Below are positions 51,321 to 59,850 of a stretch of DNA of 64,000 bases, in pieces. This DNA is from Buchananella hordeovulneris (GTDB lineage Bacteria; Actinomycetota; Actinomycetes; Actinomycetales; Actinomycetaceae). The notes below the pieces were generated by a model. The model saw only the letters and a list, made by a program, of their open reading frames with translations, was not told the DNA's origin and did no database searches. Position 1 is the first letter of the stretch; every line of letters begins with the position of its first letter. The position numbers and the translations under genes were made by a program. The stretch spans positions 1 to 64,000 of the forward strand of contig NZ_MQVS01000012.1 of assembly GCF_001907235.1 (NCBI RefSeq), written 5' to 3'.

Positions 51321-52382
51321 ATGCTTTACCGTGCCCTTTTCCGCGCTGTGTTTGCCAAAATGGATCCCGAAGTGGCCCACGAACGGACCATCTGGGCCCT
51401 CGGGAAAGTCGGCAAGTGCCAGGCCACTGAACGGGCACTACAGCTGCTGTTTGCCCGGCGTCCGCGCCGCCTGGCCCCAGCTCGCCACGGCGAAAGACGC
51501 TCACCGTTTGCCCGGCCCATGCGTGCCATCGTCGGGCTCGCGGCAGGGATGGACAAACAGGCCACCGCCGTAGAAGGGCTGGCGGCCCTCGGCTTCGGTT
51601 TCATCGAGATAGGTACCGTTACTGCTCACCCGCAACCCGGCAACGACAAGCCGCGACTCTTTCGGGTCCTTAAGCAGCGGGCGATAGTAAACCGAATGGG
51701 GTTTAACAACGAGGGCGCCGAGGTGGTGGCCCGGCGGTTGGCGGCTCTGCGCGCCACCAAACGCGGGCGCAGCATCATCGTCGGGGCCAACATCGGCAAA
51801 TCCAAGGTCACCCCGCTGAGCGAGGCAGTGGGGGACTACACCTACTCCGCGCGGCTCTTGGCCCGCTGGGTCGACTACCTGGTGGTCAACGTTTCTTCCC
51901 CCAATACCCCCGGGCTGCGTGACCTGCAGGCAGTGGAGTCGCTGCGCCCCATCCTCACGGCGGTGACGCAAGCCGCCGACGCGGCTGCCGGGCGGCGGGT
52001 GCCGCTGTTCGTCAAGATTGCCCCTGACCTAGACGGCACCGACATCGACGCGGTGGCAAGCCTCGTCCGCGAACTGGACCTGGCCGGCGTGGTGGCCACC
52101 AACACCACCATCGACCACCACCACGAAACGGGCGGTGGGGGCCTGTCGGGGCTGCCGTTGCGGGAGAAGTCTCTGGGGGTAGTACGGCGCCTGCGGACGA
52201 GCCTGGGACCGGACAAGGCCATCATCGGGGTCGGCGGTATATCCTCCATCGCCGATGCCGAGGCCATGCTGGCGGCCGGGGCCGACCTCCTGCAGGCGTA
52301 CACGGCCTTCATCTACCAGGGCCCGGCTTGGCCGGGGCGCCTCAATCGGGCCTTGGCCGAGCGGGGATATCTGCCTTTGTAG
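51321..52382 (+). CDS. pyrD: Dihydroorotate dehydrogenase (quinone), class 2
   Basis: PyrD oxidises dihydroorotate to orotate with quinone as acceptor, the fourth step of pyrimidine synthesis. The 353-residue protein has the N-terminal membrane-binding helices of class 2 ([20 protein letters not shown]), [25 protein letters not shown], the catalytic Ser loop [18 protein letters not shown] and [23 protein letters not shown] with FMN phosphate contacts. No other pyrimidine genes are nearby. Confidence 0.95.
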   Translation: MLYRALFRAVFAKMDPEVAHERTIWALGKVGKCQATERALQLLFARRPRRLAPARHGERRSPFARPMRAIVGLAAGMDKQATAVEGLAALGFGFIEIGTVTAHPQPGNDKPRLFRVLKQRAIVNRMGFNNEGAEVVARRLAALRATKRGRSIIVGANIGKSKVTPLSEAVGDYTYSARLLARWVDYLVVNVSSPNTPGLRDLQAVESLRPILTAVTQAADAAAGRRVPLFVKIAPDLDGTDIDAVASLVRELDLAGVVATNTTIDHHHETGGGGLSGLPLREKSLGVVRRLRTSLGPDKAIIGVGGISSIADAEAMLAAGADLLQAYTAFIYQGPAWPGRLNRALAERGYLPL

Positions 52383-52410
52383 CTGGTGGGGGCACCGGGC
52401 CCCCACCAGC
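52382..52410. terminator. Hairpin between pyrD and the aldo/keto reductase gene
   Basis: GCTGGTGGGGG (52382-52392) pairs perfectly with CCCCCACCAGC (52400-52410), directly after the pyrD stop and before a convergent gene. Confidence 0.8.
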
Positions 52411-52417
52411 CCGCCGA

Positions 52418-53425
52418 CTACCGGCGCGACGGTGTGCCCGTGCCGATGAGGGCTGGGTCGCGTTCAATTACCCCAGCCAACGCAACATCAATGCGTTCGA
52501 GCACCTCGGCGGGCAACACCACCCCTGCGGCCTTGACGTTTTCTCGCAGCTGCTCGGGGCGCGAGGCCCCGACGATAGCGGCACTAACGTTGTCGTTTTG
52601 CAACACCCAAGCCACCGCCAGTTGGGCCATCGTCAAGCCCAGCTCCGCCGCAATTGGCTCCAAACCCGCCACCGCTGTCAGGACATCGTCCCGCAGGAAA
52701 CGAGAGATCATCTGCGCCCCGCCCTTGTCGTCGGTGGCGCGCGAACCAGCTGGGGCTGGGGCGCCCGGTCGATACTTGCCGGTCAACACGCCCTGCGCCA
52801 CCGGAGACCACACGATCTGCCCGATTCCCAGCTCTCGGCTGGCGGGAACTACTTCCTCCTCAATTACCCGCCACAACATCGAATACTGAGGCTGCGAGGA
52901 GATCAACGGCACGCCCATTTCCCGCGCCAGCGCCTGCCCGGCCCGCAACTGTTCCGCGCTCCATTCCGAAACCCCGATGTACAGCGCCTTGCCTGCCCGT
53001 ACCACGTCAGCGAACGCTTGCATGGTTTCCTCTAGGGGCGTGTGGTCGTCCCAGCGGTGAGCCTGGTAGAGGTCGACATAGTCCATCTGCAAACGCCGCA
53101 AAGACCCATCAATAGACTCCATGATGTGTTTACGTGACAGCCCCCAGTCGTTGGGGCCGCCGGGGCCGGTGGGCCAAAACACCTTGGTAAACACCTCAAG
53201 GCTTTCGCGGCGCAGTCCCGCCAGGGCCCGCCCTAGCACTTCCTCCGCCGCGGTGTTGGCGTACACGTCTGCCGTGTCGAACGAGGTGATGCCCACATCC
53301 AGCGCGGCCTGCACGCAAGCGGTGGCCACCTCGGCTTCCACCTGGGAGCCGTGCGTTAACCAGTTGCCGTAAGTGATCTCAGAAATCTTCAGGCCCGAAC
53401 GGCCCAAGTAGCGGTAATTGACCAT
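52418..53425 (-). CDS. Aldo/keto reductase
   Basis: This 335-residue NADPH-dependent reductase belongs to the AKR group that includes potassium-channel beta subunits and YghZ-like enzymes. The catalytic residues are visible: Asp and Tyr in SFDTADVYANTAAEEVLG, Lys in EVFTKVFWP, and His in YQAHRWD. The C-terminal cofactor site includes IVGASRPEQLRENVKA. The substrate is unknown. It is monocistronic, between two hairpins. Confidence 0.92.
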   Translation of the reverse strand: MVNYRYLGRSGLKISEITYGNWLTHGSQVEAEVATACVQAALDVGITSFDTADVYANTAAEEVLGRALAGLRRESLEVFTKVFWPTGPGGPNDWGLSRKHIMESIDGSLRRLQMDYVDLYQAHRWDDHTPLEETMQAFADVVRAGKALYIGVSEWSAEQLRAGQALAREMGVPLISSQPQYSMLWRVIEEEVVPASRELGIGQIVWSPVAQGVLTGKYRPGAPAPAGSRATDDKGGAQMISRFLRDDVLTAVAGLEPIAAELGLTMAQLAVAWVLQNDNVSAAIVGASRPEQLRENVKAAGVVLPAEVLERIDVALAGVIERDPALIGTGTPSRR

Positions 53426-53467
53426 ACTTCACCCTACGTCGCCGCCCAGCCGCTCGGGACGAAAAAG

Positions 53468-53495
53468 AGGTGGGAAGCGGTTTCGCTTCCCACCT
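53468..53495. terminator. Perfect hairpin after the DUF3043 gene
   Basis: AGGTGGGAAGCG (53468-53479) and CGCTTCCCACCT (53484-53495) form a perfect 12-bp stem around GTTT. It ends the minus-strand DUF3043 transcript; the plus strand also shows AAAAAGAGG before it. Confidence 0.8.
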
Positions 53496-53502
53496 TCGCC
53501 CC

Positions 53503-54108
53503 TCAGGAGGGGAACTGCCCCCGGCCTACCTGCGGACGGGGCGCGCGCAGGCGTCGTGGCATGAACGAACGTGAGAACGCGTAGAAACGGGTAAACCGCG
53601 GGATCTGCTCGGCAGCAAACTTGGCCTCCAGGGCTTGGCCTACCTTTCGCGCCGCGAGCAGCGAGTCAGCAAAGGCCAGGATGAACAGCGCGTAGATCGC
53701 CACCAAAGACCACACGGCCAGCCGCGGGAGAAACGACGCCAACACGAAGGTCGCCACCATCATCAAAAGCATCAGCGGCAACGTGAACTGCCCGATGCAG
53801 AAACGAGCATCGATCCAATCGCGTGCAAAACGTCTGGCTGGGCCCTTGTCGCGGGCCGGCAGGTAGCGCTCGTCGCCAGTGCGCAGGGCCTCCTGCTGGC
53901 GGCGGAACGCCTCATCCCGCGCCTGCCGCTGCGCGGCCCGCGCCGTTTTCCGGGCGGCCTCGCGGTCTGGCGGTACTAACGGATGGAGACGTTTGGCTTC
54001 CTGCTCCCGCCGCTTAGGAGTAGGCCTGCCCTTACCACCCACCTTGCCGGAGGGCGACTCGGCCGCCGGGGTGGGCGCGTCGGCGGCAGATTTCTTCCGA
54101 AAGCTCAT
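53503..54108 (-). CDS. DUF3043 membrane protein
   Basis: This 201-residue protein matches DUF3043, a family restricted to actinobacteria. It has a charged N-terminal region with GKGRPTPKRREQEAKRLHPLVP, the signature YLPARDKGPARRFARDWIDAR, two transmembrane helices (TLPLMLLMMVATFVLASFLP and WSLVAIYALFILAFADSLL) and a basic end. ATG 54108 is chosen over a GTG six bases earlier. Its function is unknown. The neighbourhood with the glycerate-kinase-like gene and erpA matches, from memory, the Rv2204c-Rv2206 order in Mycobacterium. Confidence 0.9.
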   Translation of the reverse strand: MSFRKKSAADAPTPAAESPSGKVGGKGRPTPKRREQEAKRLHPLVPPDREAARKTARAAQRQARDEAFRRQQEALRTGDERYLPARDKGPARRFARDWIDARFCIGQFTLPLMLLMMVATFVLASFLPRLAVWSLVAIYALFILAFADSLLAARKVGQALEAKFAAEQIPRFTRFYAFSRSFMPRRLRAPRPQVGRGQFPS

Positions 54109-54185
54109 TGGCACAGGTTAGACGAAACGGTTCGGGCGCGCCCAGTTGCCGCTAGGGTCCGCGGCGGCAGCGGTAGGGTGGCGCC

Positions 54186-55568
54186 ATGACTGAATCGCCC
54201 ACCGTTGCCGCGTTACTAGCTGCCGTCGATGCCCGCTTCGAGCAAGCCCTGCAGGACCTAGAGGACTTCATCCGCATCCCGTCGGTCTCGTCGGCCAGCT
54301 TCGACCAATCCACCCTCGAAGACTCCGCCCGCTTCGTGGCCGAGCGGCTAACAGAAATTGGGCTGCAAGCCCACATCACCCGCGGCAGCAACCCGGATGG
54401 CACCCCCGGCCGTCCCGCCGTGATCGCCACTAGTCCGACGGTGGCGGGCACCCCCACGGTTTTGCTCTACGCCCATCACGACGTGCAACCCGGGGGCGAG
54501 GCGGAGGCCTGGTCCACCCCCGGGCCGTTCGTGCCAGTCCGCCGCGACGGCCGCCTGTATGGGCGCGGTAGCGCCGACGACGGAGCGGGCATCATCGCGC
54601 ACCTGGGGGCGCTGCGCGCCCTCCGGGACGTCTTTGGCCCCGAGCTGCCCCTGGGGGTGGCCGTCTTTATCGAGGGGGAGGAGGAGTCCGGTTCGCCATC
54701 TTTCGCCAACTTCTTGACCGCACACCAGGCGGAGCTGGCTGCCGACGTCATCGTCGTCGCCGACTCGGCAAACTGGACCACCACCACCCCAGCACTGACG
54801 ACCTCCTTGCGGGGGGTAGTCGATTGCCAGGTGGAACTGCGGGTCACCGACGGTGCGTTGCACTCGGGCATGTTCGGGGGGCCCATCCTGGATGCCGTCA
54901 CCCTCATGGCGCGCCTGATTGCCACTTTGCACGACGAAAACGGGGACGTGGCCATCGCCGGTTTGGTGGCCCGCGACGACGCCGAGGTCGACTACGCCGA
55001 AGAGACCTTCCGTGCCGACGCTGGGCTACGGGACGGGGTACAGCTGGCCGGCACCGGCGACCTGGCGGCCCGCCTGTGGACCAAGCCAGCAGTCAGCGTC
55101 ATCGGACTGGATGCCACCAGCGTCGCCAATGCCTCCAACACCATAGCCCCGGCGTGCCGGGCCGCCATCTCACTGCGAGTGGCGCCCGGCCAGGACACCG
55201 CGACCGCGATGGACGCCCTGGTTAGCCACCTGCAAAACCACGCCCCCTTCGGCGCCGAGGTGACGGTCACCCCCGGGGACCTGGGACCGGCGTTCGCGGC
55301 CGACGTCAGCGGCGCCGCAGCGAGCGCCAAGCGTTGGGCCCTAGAGCGGGCCTACGGCGAGGCCCCTGTCGGCATTGGCATGGGCGGTTCGATCCCGTTT
55401 ATCTCCACCTTCCGCGACACCTACCCCCAGGCGGAGATCCTCGTCACGGGCGTAGAGGACCCCCATTCCAAGGCACATTCGGAGGACGAGAGTCTGGACA
55501 TCGAGTCGCTGCGCAAGATCGTGGGGGCGCAGGCGCTGTTCCTGGCCCGGTTGGCGGGGCAAATCTGA
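54186..55568 (+). CDS. M20 family dipeptidase
   Basis: This 460-residue zinc peptidase hydrolyses dipeptides or N-acyl amino acids. Metal ligands and catalytic residues are visible: His and Asp in LLYAHHDVQPGG, Asp in YGRGSADDGAG, the catalytic Glu pair in IEGEEESGSPSF, Asp in VVADSANW, and a late His in VEDPHSKAHSEDES. A dimerisation domain occupies about residues 190-350. The TGA stop overlaps the next ATG (TGATG), so the downstream gene is coupled to it. Confidence 0.92.
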   Translation: MTESPTVAALLAAVDARFEQALQDLEDFIRIPSVSSASFDQSTLEDSARFVAERLTEIGLQAHITRGSNPDGTPGRPAVIATSPTVAGTPTVLLYAHHDVQPGGEAEAWSTPGPFVPVRRDGRLYGRGSADDGAGIIAHLGALRALRDVFGPELPLGVAVFIEGEEESGSPSFANFLTAHQAELAADVIVVADSANWTTTTPALTTSLRGVVDCQVELRVTDGALHSGMFGGPILDAVTLMARLIATLHDENGDVAIAGLVARDDAEVDYAEETFRADAGLRDGVQLAGTGDLAARLWTKPAVSVIGLDATSVANASNTIAPACRAAISLRVAPGQDTATAMDALVSHLQNHAPFGAEVTVTPGDLGPAFAADVSGAAASAKRWALERAYGEAPVGIGMGGSIPFISTFRDTYPQAEILVTGVEDPHSKAHSEDESLDIESLRKIVGAQALFLARLAGQI

Positions 55569-56059
55569 TGCAGATCCGGCTGCACGCCTGCGCGGCGGAG
55601 GCGCAGGCGGCGACACGGCTAGCCCGGGCCGTGCAGGCCGGTTGGGACTCGGTGGCCCCCGCCACGTGGGAGATCTCCTCCTCCGTGGTGGCTCCCCAAG
55701 TACGGGACAAACAATTCACCGGCATCACGCTGCAGGCCCCGCCGCTGCCTGCCGAGTTGGCGACCACCACCGATCTGGTGCTGGTGGTGGTCGCCAACCT
55801 CGACCACCGGGCTGGCGGGGCCGCCGACCCCACCCCCGTCACCCAATTTGCCGCCGCCGCGGCGGAACTGGCTGTGCCCTGCCTCGTGTTGGCGGGACGC
55901 AGCGAGGTGGTGCGCCGGGAATACGCCGACATTCCGCTCACGCACGTGGTGGCGCTGGCCTCCGACGCGGAGACGGGGAACAACGGGGTAGTGCCGGACG
56001 TTGAGCCAGCGCAGGCTCACCGTGCCGCCGCCCGCCTGGCGCGCACGTGGGCAACTTGA
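55568..56059 (+). CDS. Small glycerate-kinase-like protein (reduced form)
   Basis: This 163-residue protein starts inside the stop codon of the peptidase gene. Its N-terminus (AEAQAATRLARAVQAGWDSV) looks like the AEVAxAIAAGWR helix of type 1 glycerate kinases, and its second half (AELAVPCLVLAGRSEVVRREYAD and LTHVVALAS) resembles their C-terminal part. The long middle portion of about 200 residues, with the glycine-rich active region, is absent. The position next to erpA and DUF3043 is where other actinobacteria carry a full glycerate kinase. It is probably a shrunken, possibly non-catalytic homologue. The assignment rests on weak similarity plus context. Confidence 0.55.
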   Translation: MQIRLHACAAEAQAATRLARAVQAGWDSVAPATWEISSSVVAPQVRDKQFTGITLQAPPLPAELATTTDLVLVVVANLDHRAGGAADPTPVTQFAAAAAELAVPCLVLAGRSEVVRREYADIPLTHVVALASDAETGNNGVVPDVEPAQAHRAAARLARTWAT

Positions 56060-56128
56060 TAACCCAAGGTTCGTTCTGGGCCGACAAAAAGCGTAGAATC
56101 GCGACGGCCTAACCGAAAGCAGGAAGAC

Positions 56129-56473
56129 ATGACTGAAGCTGTTGCCACGCATGATGTGACTCTGACCGACGCCGCCGCCACCAAGGTGCGCTCGCTGCTC
56201 GAACAGGAAGGCCGCGACGACTTGCGTTTGCGGGTAGCGGTGCAGCCCGGAGGGTGCTCTGGCTTGATCTACCAGCTCTACTTCGACGAACGAGTGCAGG
56301 ACGGCGACGCCATCCGGGACTTCTCTGGCGTCGAGGTCGTTGTGGACCGCATGAGCGTGCCGTACCTGGCCGGGGCGACCATTGACTTTGCTGACACGAT
56401 CGAGAAGCAGGGTTTCACGATCGACAACCCGAACGCCAAGGGCTCGTGCGCCTGCGGCGACTCCTTCAACTAA
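56129..56473 (+). CDS. erpA: Iron-sulfur cluster insertion protein ErpA
   Basis: This 114-residue A-type carrier (HesB/IscA family) delivers Fe-S clusters to target enzymes. The three cluster Cys residues are present: VQPGGCSGLIYQL and KGSCACGDSF. The family segment LTDAAATKVRSLLEQEG opens the domain. ATG 56129 follows AGCAGGAAGAC. It stands between the glycerate-kinase-like gene and an FKBP lipoprotein. Confidence 0.94.
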   Translation: MTEAVATHDVTLTDAAATKVRSLLEQEGRDDLRLRVAVQPGGCSGLIYQLYFDERVQDGDAIRDFSGVEVVVDRMSVPYLAGATIDFADTIEKQGFTIDNPNAKGSCACGDSFN

Positions 56474-56519
56474 TCTTCCCTGCCCCCGTGGCGTCGGCCT
56501 GGCGCCCCAAGTATTGACG

Positions 56520-57590
56520 ATGGAGAGACCATTGCGCCGTAGTTATTTGGCCGTTTTGGCCGCCAGCACCCTGGCACTTACTGCCTGTTCCACTGCAGGT
56601 GGGCAGGCAGGCCAGTCAACCAGCCCGTCGGCGGTGGCATCCGCCTCCGCCTCGACTTCGGCCGCGCAGGAACAGCGGACCTGCGCGACCGCAGAGGGTG
56701 TTTTCGACCTGAAAACTGGGCAGGACGCCAAGCCGTCCCTGGAAAAAGAGATCGCTGGGGGAGCGGCCAAGGTACAGGGCGGGCGCGGCCAATGCCCGGT
56801 CATAACTTTCGCGGGTGCGGCACCGAAGGAACTCAAGGTCGATGTTTTGCTCGAGGGTGACGGCCCGGTGGTGGAAAAGGGCGACTGGTTGACGGCCGAT
56901 TACTACGGCAAGACTTGGGACGGCGTGGTGTTTGACACGTCGTTCGACCGGCCGGAGCCTCTGCGTTTCGAGCTGGTCTCGGAGGAAGGCCGGGGGGTCA
57001 TTAAGGGGTGGACTGAAGGGCTGGCTGGCCGCAAGCTCGGCGACCGGGTGGCGTTGACCATTCCGGCTTCTCTCGGCTACGGCGAAGCCGGGGCGGGAGA
57101 CAAGATAAAGCCCAACGAGACCCTGGTGTTCATCGTGGATCTGGTGGCCGCCGAGAAGCCCGCCGAGTTGTTGACCGCCTCCAAGGGGGGCCAACTGCTC
57201 GAGCCGCCTGCCGACTTGCCATTCAAGATGGAAGGTGAGCTCGGTAGTGAACCCGAGATCGTGGTGAACAAGGACGCGGCGGCTCCCACCGAGGTGGCGC
57301 TGCGGCTGCTGTCCTCCGGCACCGGGCAAGAGCTAAAGGCCGACGACGTGATCACCCTAGCGATTAAGCAGGTGGCGGTACCGGACGGCAAGGTGCTGAG
57401 CAACACGTGGCAAGACAAGGACTTTTCGCGTAACCAGGTGCCGATCGCGAACCAGCCGCTGTTCAAGGAGTTGGTCGGCCAGCAGGTGGGTGCCCGTTTC
57501 GCGATGCTGCTGCCGGACGATGGCGCGGTTGGCCCGTCGGTTGCGGTAGTCGAGGTGGTCAGCGTGGCGGGTCCCGTCAGCCGGGACTAG
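56520..57590 (+). CDS. FKBP-type peptidyl-prolyl isomerase lipoprotein
   Basis: This 356-residue exported lipoprotein has a signal peptide ending in LTACS (lipobox Cys at about residue 23) and a Ser/Ala linker. The first FKBP domain (about 115-215) is classical: EKGDWLTADYYGKTWDGVVFDTSF, GVIKGWTEGLAGRKLGDRVALTIP and GYGEAG. The remainder (about 240-350) repeats the pattern in degenerate form (FKELVGQQVGARFAMLLP). It would assist folding of secreted proteins. ATG 56520 lacks a ribosome binding site, and TTG 56532 has GGAGAG well placed, so that may be the true start. Confidence 0.9.
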   Translation: MERPLRRSYLAVLAASTLALTACSTAGGQAGQSTSPSAVASASASTSAAQEQRTCATAEGVFDLKTGQDAKPSLEKEIAGGAAKVQGGRGQCPVITFAGAAPKELKVDVLLEGDGPVVEKGDWLTADYYGKTWDGVVFDTSFDRPEPLRFELVSEEGRGVIKGWTEGLAGRKLGDRVALTIPASLGYGEAGAGDKIKPNETLVFIVDLVAAEKPAELLTASKGGQLLEPPADLPFKMEGELGSEPEIVVNKDAAAPTEVALRLLSSGTGQELKADDVITLAIKQVAVPDGKVLSNTWQDKDFSRNQVPIANQPLFKELVGQQVGARFAMLLPDDGAVGPSVAVVEVVSVAGPVSRD

Positions 57591-57602
57591 TGCTGGACGC
57601 AT

Positions 57603-57637
57603 AACTGTGGGGCCGGGAAAATCCCGGCCCCACAGTT
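57603..57637. terminator. Perfect hairpin between FKBP gene and sod
   Basis: AACTGTGGGGCCGGGA (57603-57618) and TCCCGGCCCCACAGTT (57622-57637) form a perfect 16-bp stem around AAA, followed by GTTTCT. It serves two convergent genes. Confidence 0.9.
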
Positions 57638-57652
57638 GTTTCTCCGCCGCAA

Positions 57653-58264
57653 TCAGACCAGCTGCGCGGTGGTAGCGCGCGCCAGGCGCGCCGCCACGTC
57701 GTCCCAGTTGACCACGTGCCAGAACGCCTTGACGTAGTCGGCCTTGACGTTCTTGTAGTCCAGGTAGAAAGCGTGCTCCCACATGTCGAGCATGAGCAAC
57801 GGCTGGGTAGCCACCGGGATGTTGCCCTGCTGATCGGTCAGCTGGAAGATAACCAGCTTGCCGGACACGGCGTCGAGGGCCAGCACCGCCCAGCCGGAGC
57901 CCTGCAGGCCGAGGGCTGCCGCTCCGAAGTGGGCCTTGAACGCGTCGAACGAACCAAAGTCAGCGGCGATCTTGTCCGCCAGCTCGCCGCTAGGAGCCTC
58001 AGCCGCGTTAGGGGTGAGGTTCTTCCAGAAGATGGAGTGGTTGGTGTGACCGCCCAGGTGGAAGGCCAGGTTCTTTTCGTACAGGTTGATGGCGGCCCAG
58101 TCGCCGGCCGCGCGCGCCTCTTCCAGTTTGGCCAATGCGGCGTTGGCCCCATCGACGTAAGCCTGGTGGTGCTTGGAGTGGTGCAACTCCATGATGGTGG
58201 CGGAGATGAACGGCTCGAGGGCGGAGTATTCGTAGTCAAGCTCAGGCAGCGTGTAGACGCCCAT
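57653..58264 (-). CDS. sodA: Superoxide dismutase (Fe/Mn)
   Basis: This 203-residue enzyme dismutates superoxide. The metal ligands are visible in the usual places: [18 protein letters not shown] (His), [12 protein letters not shown] (His), and [16 protein letters not shown] (Asp, His). The start is ATG 58264 behind TTAAGGAG and gives [16 protein letters not shown], the family start. The metal (Mn, Fe or cambialistic) cannot be decided from the motifs. There is no signal peptide. Confidence 0.95.
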   Translation of the reverse strand: MGVYTLPELDYEYSALEPFISATIMELHHSKHHQAYVDGANAALAKLEEARAAGDWAAINLYEKNLAFHLGGHTNHSIFWKNLTPNAAEAPSGELADKIAADFGSFDAFKAHFGAAALGLQGSGWAVLALDAVSGKLVIFQLTDQQGNIPVATQPLLMLDMWEHAFYLDYKNVKADYVKAFWHVVNWDDVAARLARATTAQLV

Positions 58265-58396
58265 GGTTCTCCTTAATGAAAGACAGAGATGGTGGGACTC
58301 AGGTCCCAACCTCACCCTAGCGGCTTTGGCAACGCGGGGCGAAGTCCGGCCGCTACGATTAGCCCGGACGTTGCGTGTGGGCATGAAAGGTTGGAC

Positions 58397-58792
58397 ATGA
58401 GTCAGTACACCGACTTGTTGGTTTATAGCGACGACGCCTCGGTGCGCCAGGCCGTGATCCGGGCAGTGGGCCGCCGGGCAGGCAAAGGCTTGGCCCCATC
58501 GCGCTGGATGGAGGCGGCCACCCCAGAGGGGGTGCGGCAGGCGCTCGCCGAACGCGACTTCGCGACCTTGGTGCTCGACGGGGAGGCCGCCAAGTTGGGC
58601 GGCATGGGACTGGCGAAAGAACTGGCGCAGGAACTGGAGAAGGTTCCGCCAGTGATCGTGCTGGTGGCCCGGCAGCAGGACGAATGGTTAGCCACCTGGT
58701 CCGGGGCGCGGGCGGTGGTGAGTGAACCGTTGAATCCGCTGACTTTGCAGGAGGCCATCGCGGCCGCAGTGGCAGACGGGCAGGCAGCCTGA
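58397..58792 (+). CDS. Atypical receiver-like protein coupled to trpD
   Basis: This 131-residue protein has the layout of a stand-alone receiver domain: an acidic pair in [14 protein letters not shown], a candidate phospho-acceptor Asp in [12 protein letters not shown], the strand [14 protein letters not shown] and a final [13 protein letters not shown]. The conserved Thr/Ser of strand 4 is Ala, and the KP dipeptide after strand 5 reads EP, so phosphotransfer signalling is unlikely to be normal. ATG 58397 is preferred over an earlier frame extension. Its stop overlaps the trpD start by one base, suggesting co-translation. Confidence 0.75.
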   Translation: MSQYTDLLVYSDDASVRQAVIRAVGRRAGKGLAPSRWMEAATPEGVRQALAERDFATLVLDGEAAKLGGMGLAKELAQELEKVPPVIVLVARQQDEWLATWSGARAVVSEPLNPLTLQEAIAAAVADGQAA

Positions 58793-59850
58793 TGCCCCAG
58801 GCAGTTATTGATTGGCCCCAAGTTCTGTCGCACTTGGTGGCCCGGCAGGATTTGACGCCCGCCGAGGCGTCCTGGGCAATGGACCAGATCATGTCCGGGC
58901 GCACCTCCCCGGTACACCTGGCCTCCTTCTTGGTGGCTTTGTCTGCCAAGGGGCCGAGCGCGGAGGAGATCGGGGCCTTGGCCGCCGTGATGCTCGATCA
59001 CGCGATCAAGCTGGAGGTGGGCACCCACGAGGCGGTGGACCTGGTGGGCACCGGAGGGGACGGGGCGCACTCCGTGAACGTCTCGACCATGGCCGCGCTG
59101 GTGGTGGCCGCCACCGGCACCCCGGTGGTGAAACACGGCAACCGGGCCTCTACCTCCAAGTGTGGCTCGGCCGACGTGTTGGCGGAATTGGGGGTAGATC
59201 TGTCCGATTCCCCGGAGGTGGTGGCCTCGATCTTCACCGATGTCGGCTTGGGATTCTGCTTTGCTAACGTTTTCCACCCGGCGATGCGGCACGTGGCGCA
59301 GGTGCGGCGGGAGCTGGGGGTGCCCACTGTTTTCAACGTGCTCGGACCGTTAGTCAACCCGGCCCAGCCGCGGGCAAACTTCATTGGCTGTGCCCGGCAG
59401 CCGCTGGCCCCCATCATGGCCGATGTCTTTGCCCGGCGGGGGCAGGACGCCATTGTCTTCCGGGCCCGCAACGGCCTAGACGAATTAACAACCGCGGCAG
59501 TTAACGACTTATGGGTGGCCACCGGCGGCCAGGTAACGCACTTGGAACTGGATGCGGTGGCGGAGCTGGGCCTCGCTCCTTCCACGGTGGCGGACTTGCG
59601 GGGAGGCGATCCGCAGTTCAACGCGCAGGTAGTGCGGGATCTGCTGGCAGGCCAGCAAGGGCCTGTGCGCGACACGGTGCTCCTTAATGCGGCCGGTGCC
59701 CTAACCACCTACGAACTAGCTGAACACGGCCCTGCGGCGCTGCGGGAGCGTCTCCAAGTTAACCTGGTGCGCGTCGCCGCCGCCGTGGATTCTGGGGCGG
59801 CCGCAGCCGTGCTGGCGCAGTGGGTGCGGGCCAGTCAAGAGCGGGCCTAG
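58792..59850 (+). CDS. trpD: Anthranilate phosphoribosyltransferase
   Basis: TrpD transfers phosphoribose from PRPP to anthranilate in tryptophan synthesis. The 352-residue protein shows LVGTGGDGAHSVNVST (PRPP site), VVKHGNRASTSKCGSADVL, FANVFHPAMRHVAQVRRELG and NVLGPLVNPAQP. The second metal site and the DELTT motif are present (NGLDELTTAAVND). It is a stand-alone trp gene with no other trp genes nearby, as in several actinobacteria. Its 3' end overlaps the convergent nuclease gene by 4 bp. Confidence 0.94.
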   Translation: MPQAVIDWPQVLSHLVARQDLTPAEASWAMDQIMSGRTSPVHLASFLVALSAKGPSAEEIGALAAVMLDHAIKLEVGTHEAVDLVGTGGDGAHSVNVSTMAALVVAATGTPVVKHGNRASTSKCGSADVLAELGVDLSDSPEVVASIFTDVGLGFCFANVFHPAMRHVAQVRRELGVPTVFNVLGPLVNPAQPRANFIGCARQPLAPIMADVFARRGQDAIVFRARNGLDELTTAAVNDLWVATGGQVTHLELDAVAELGLAPSTVADLRGGDPQFNAQVVRDLLAGQQGPVRDTVLLNAAGALTTYELAEHGPAALRERLQVNLVRVAAAVDSGAAAAVLAQWVRASQERA

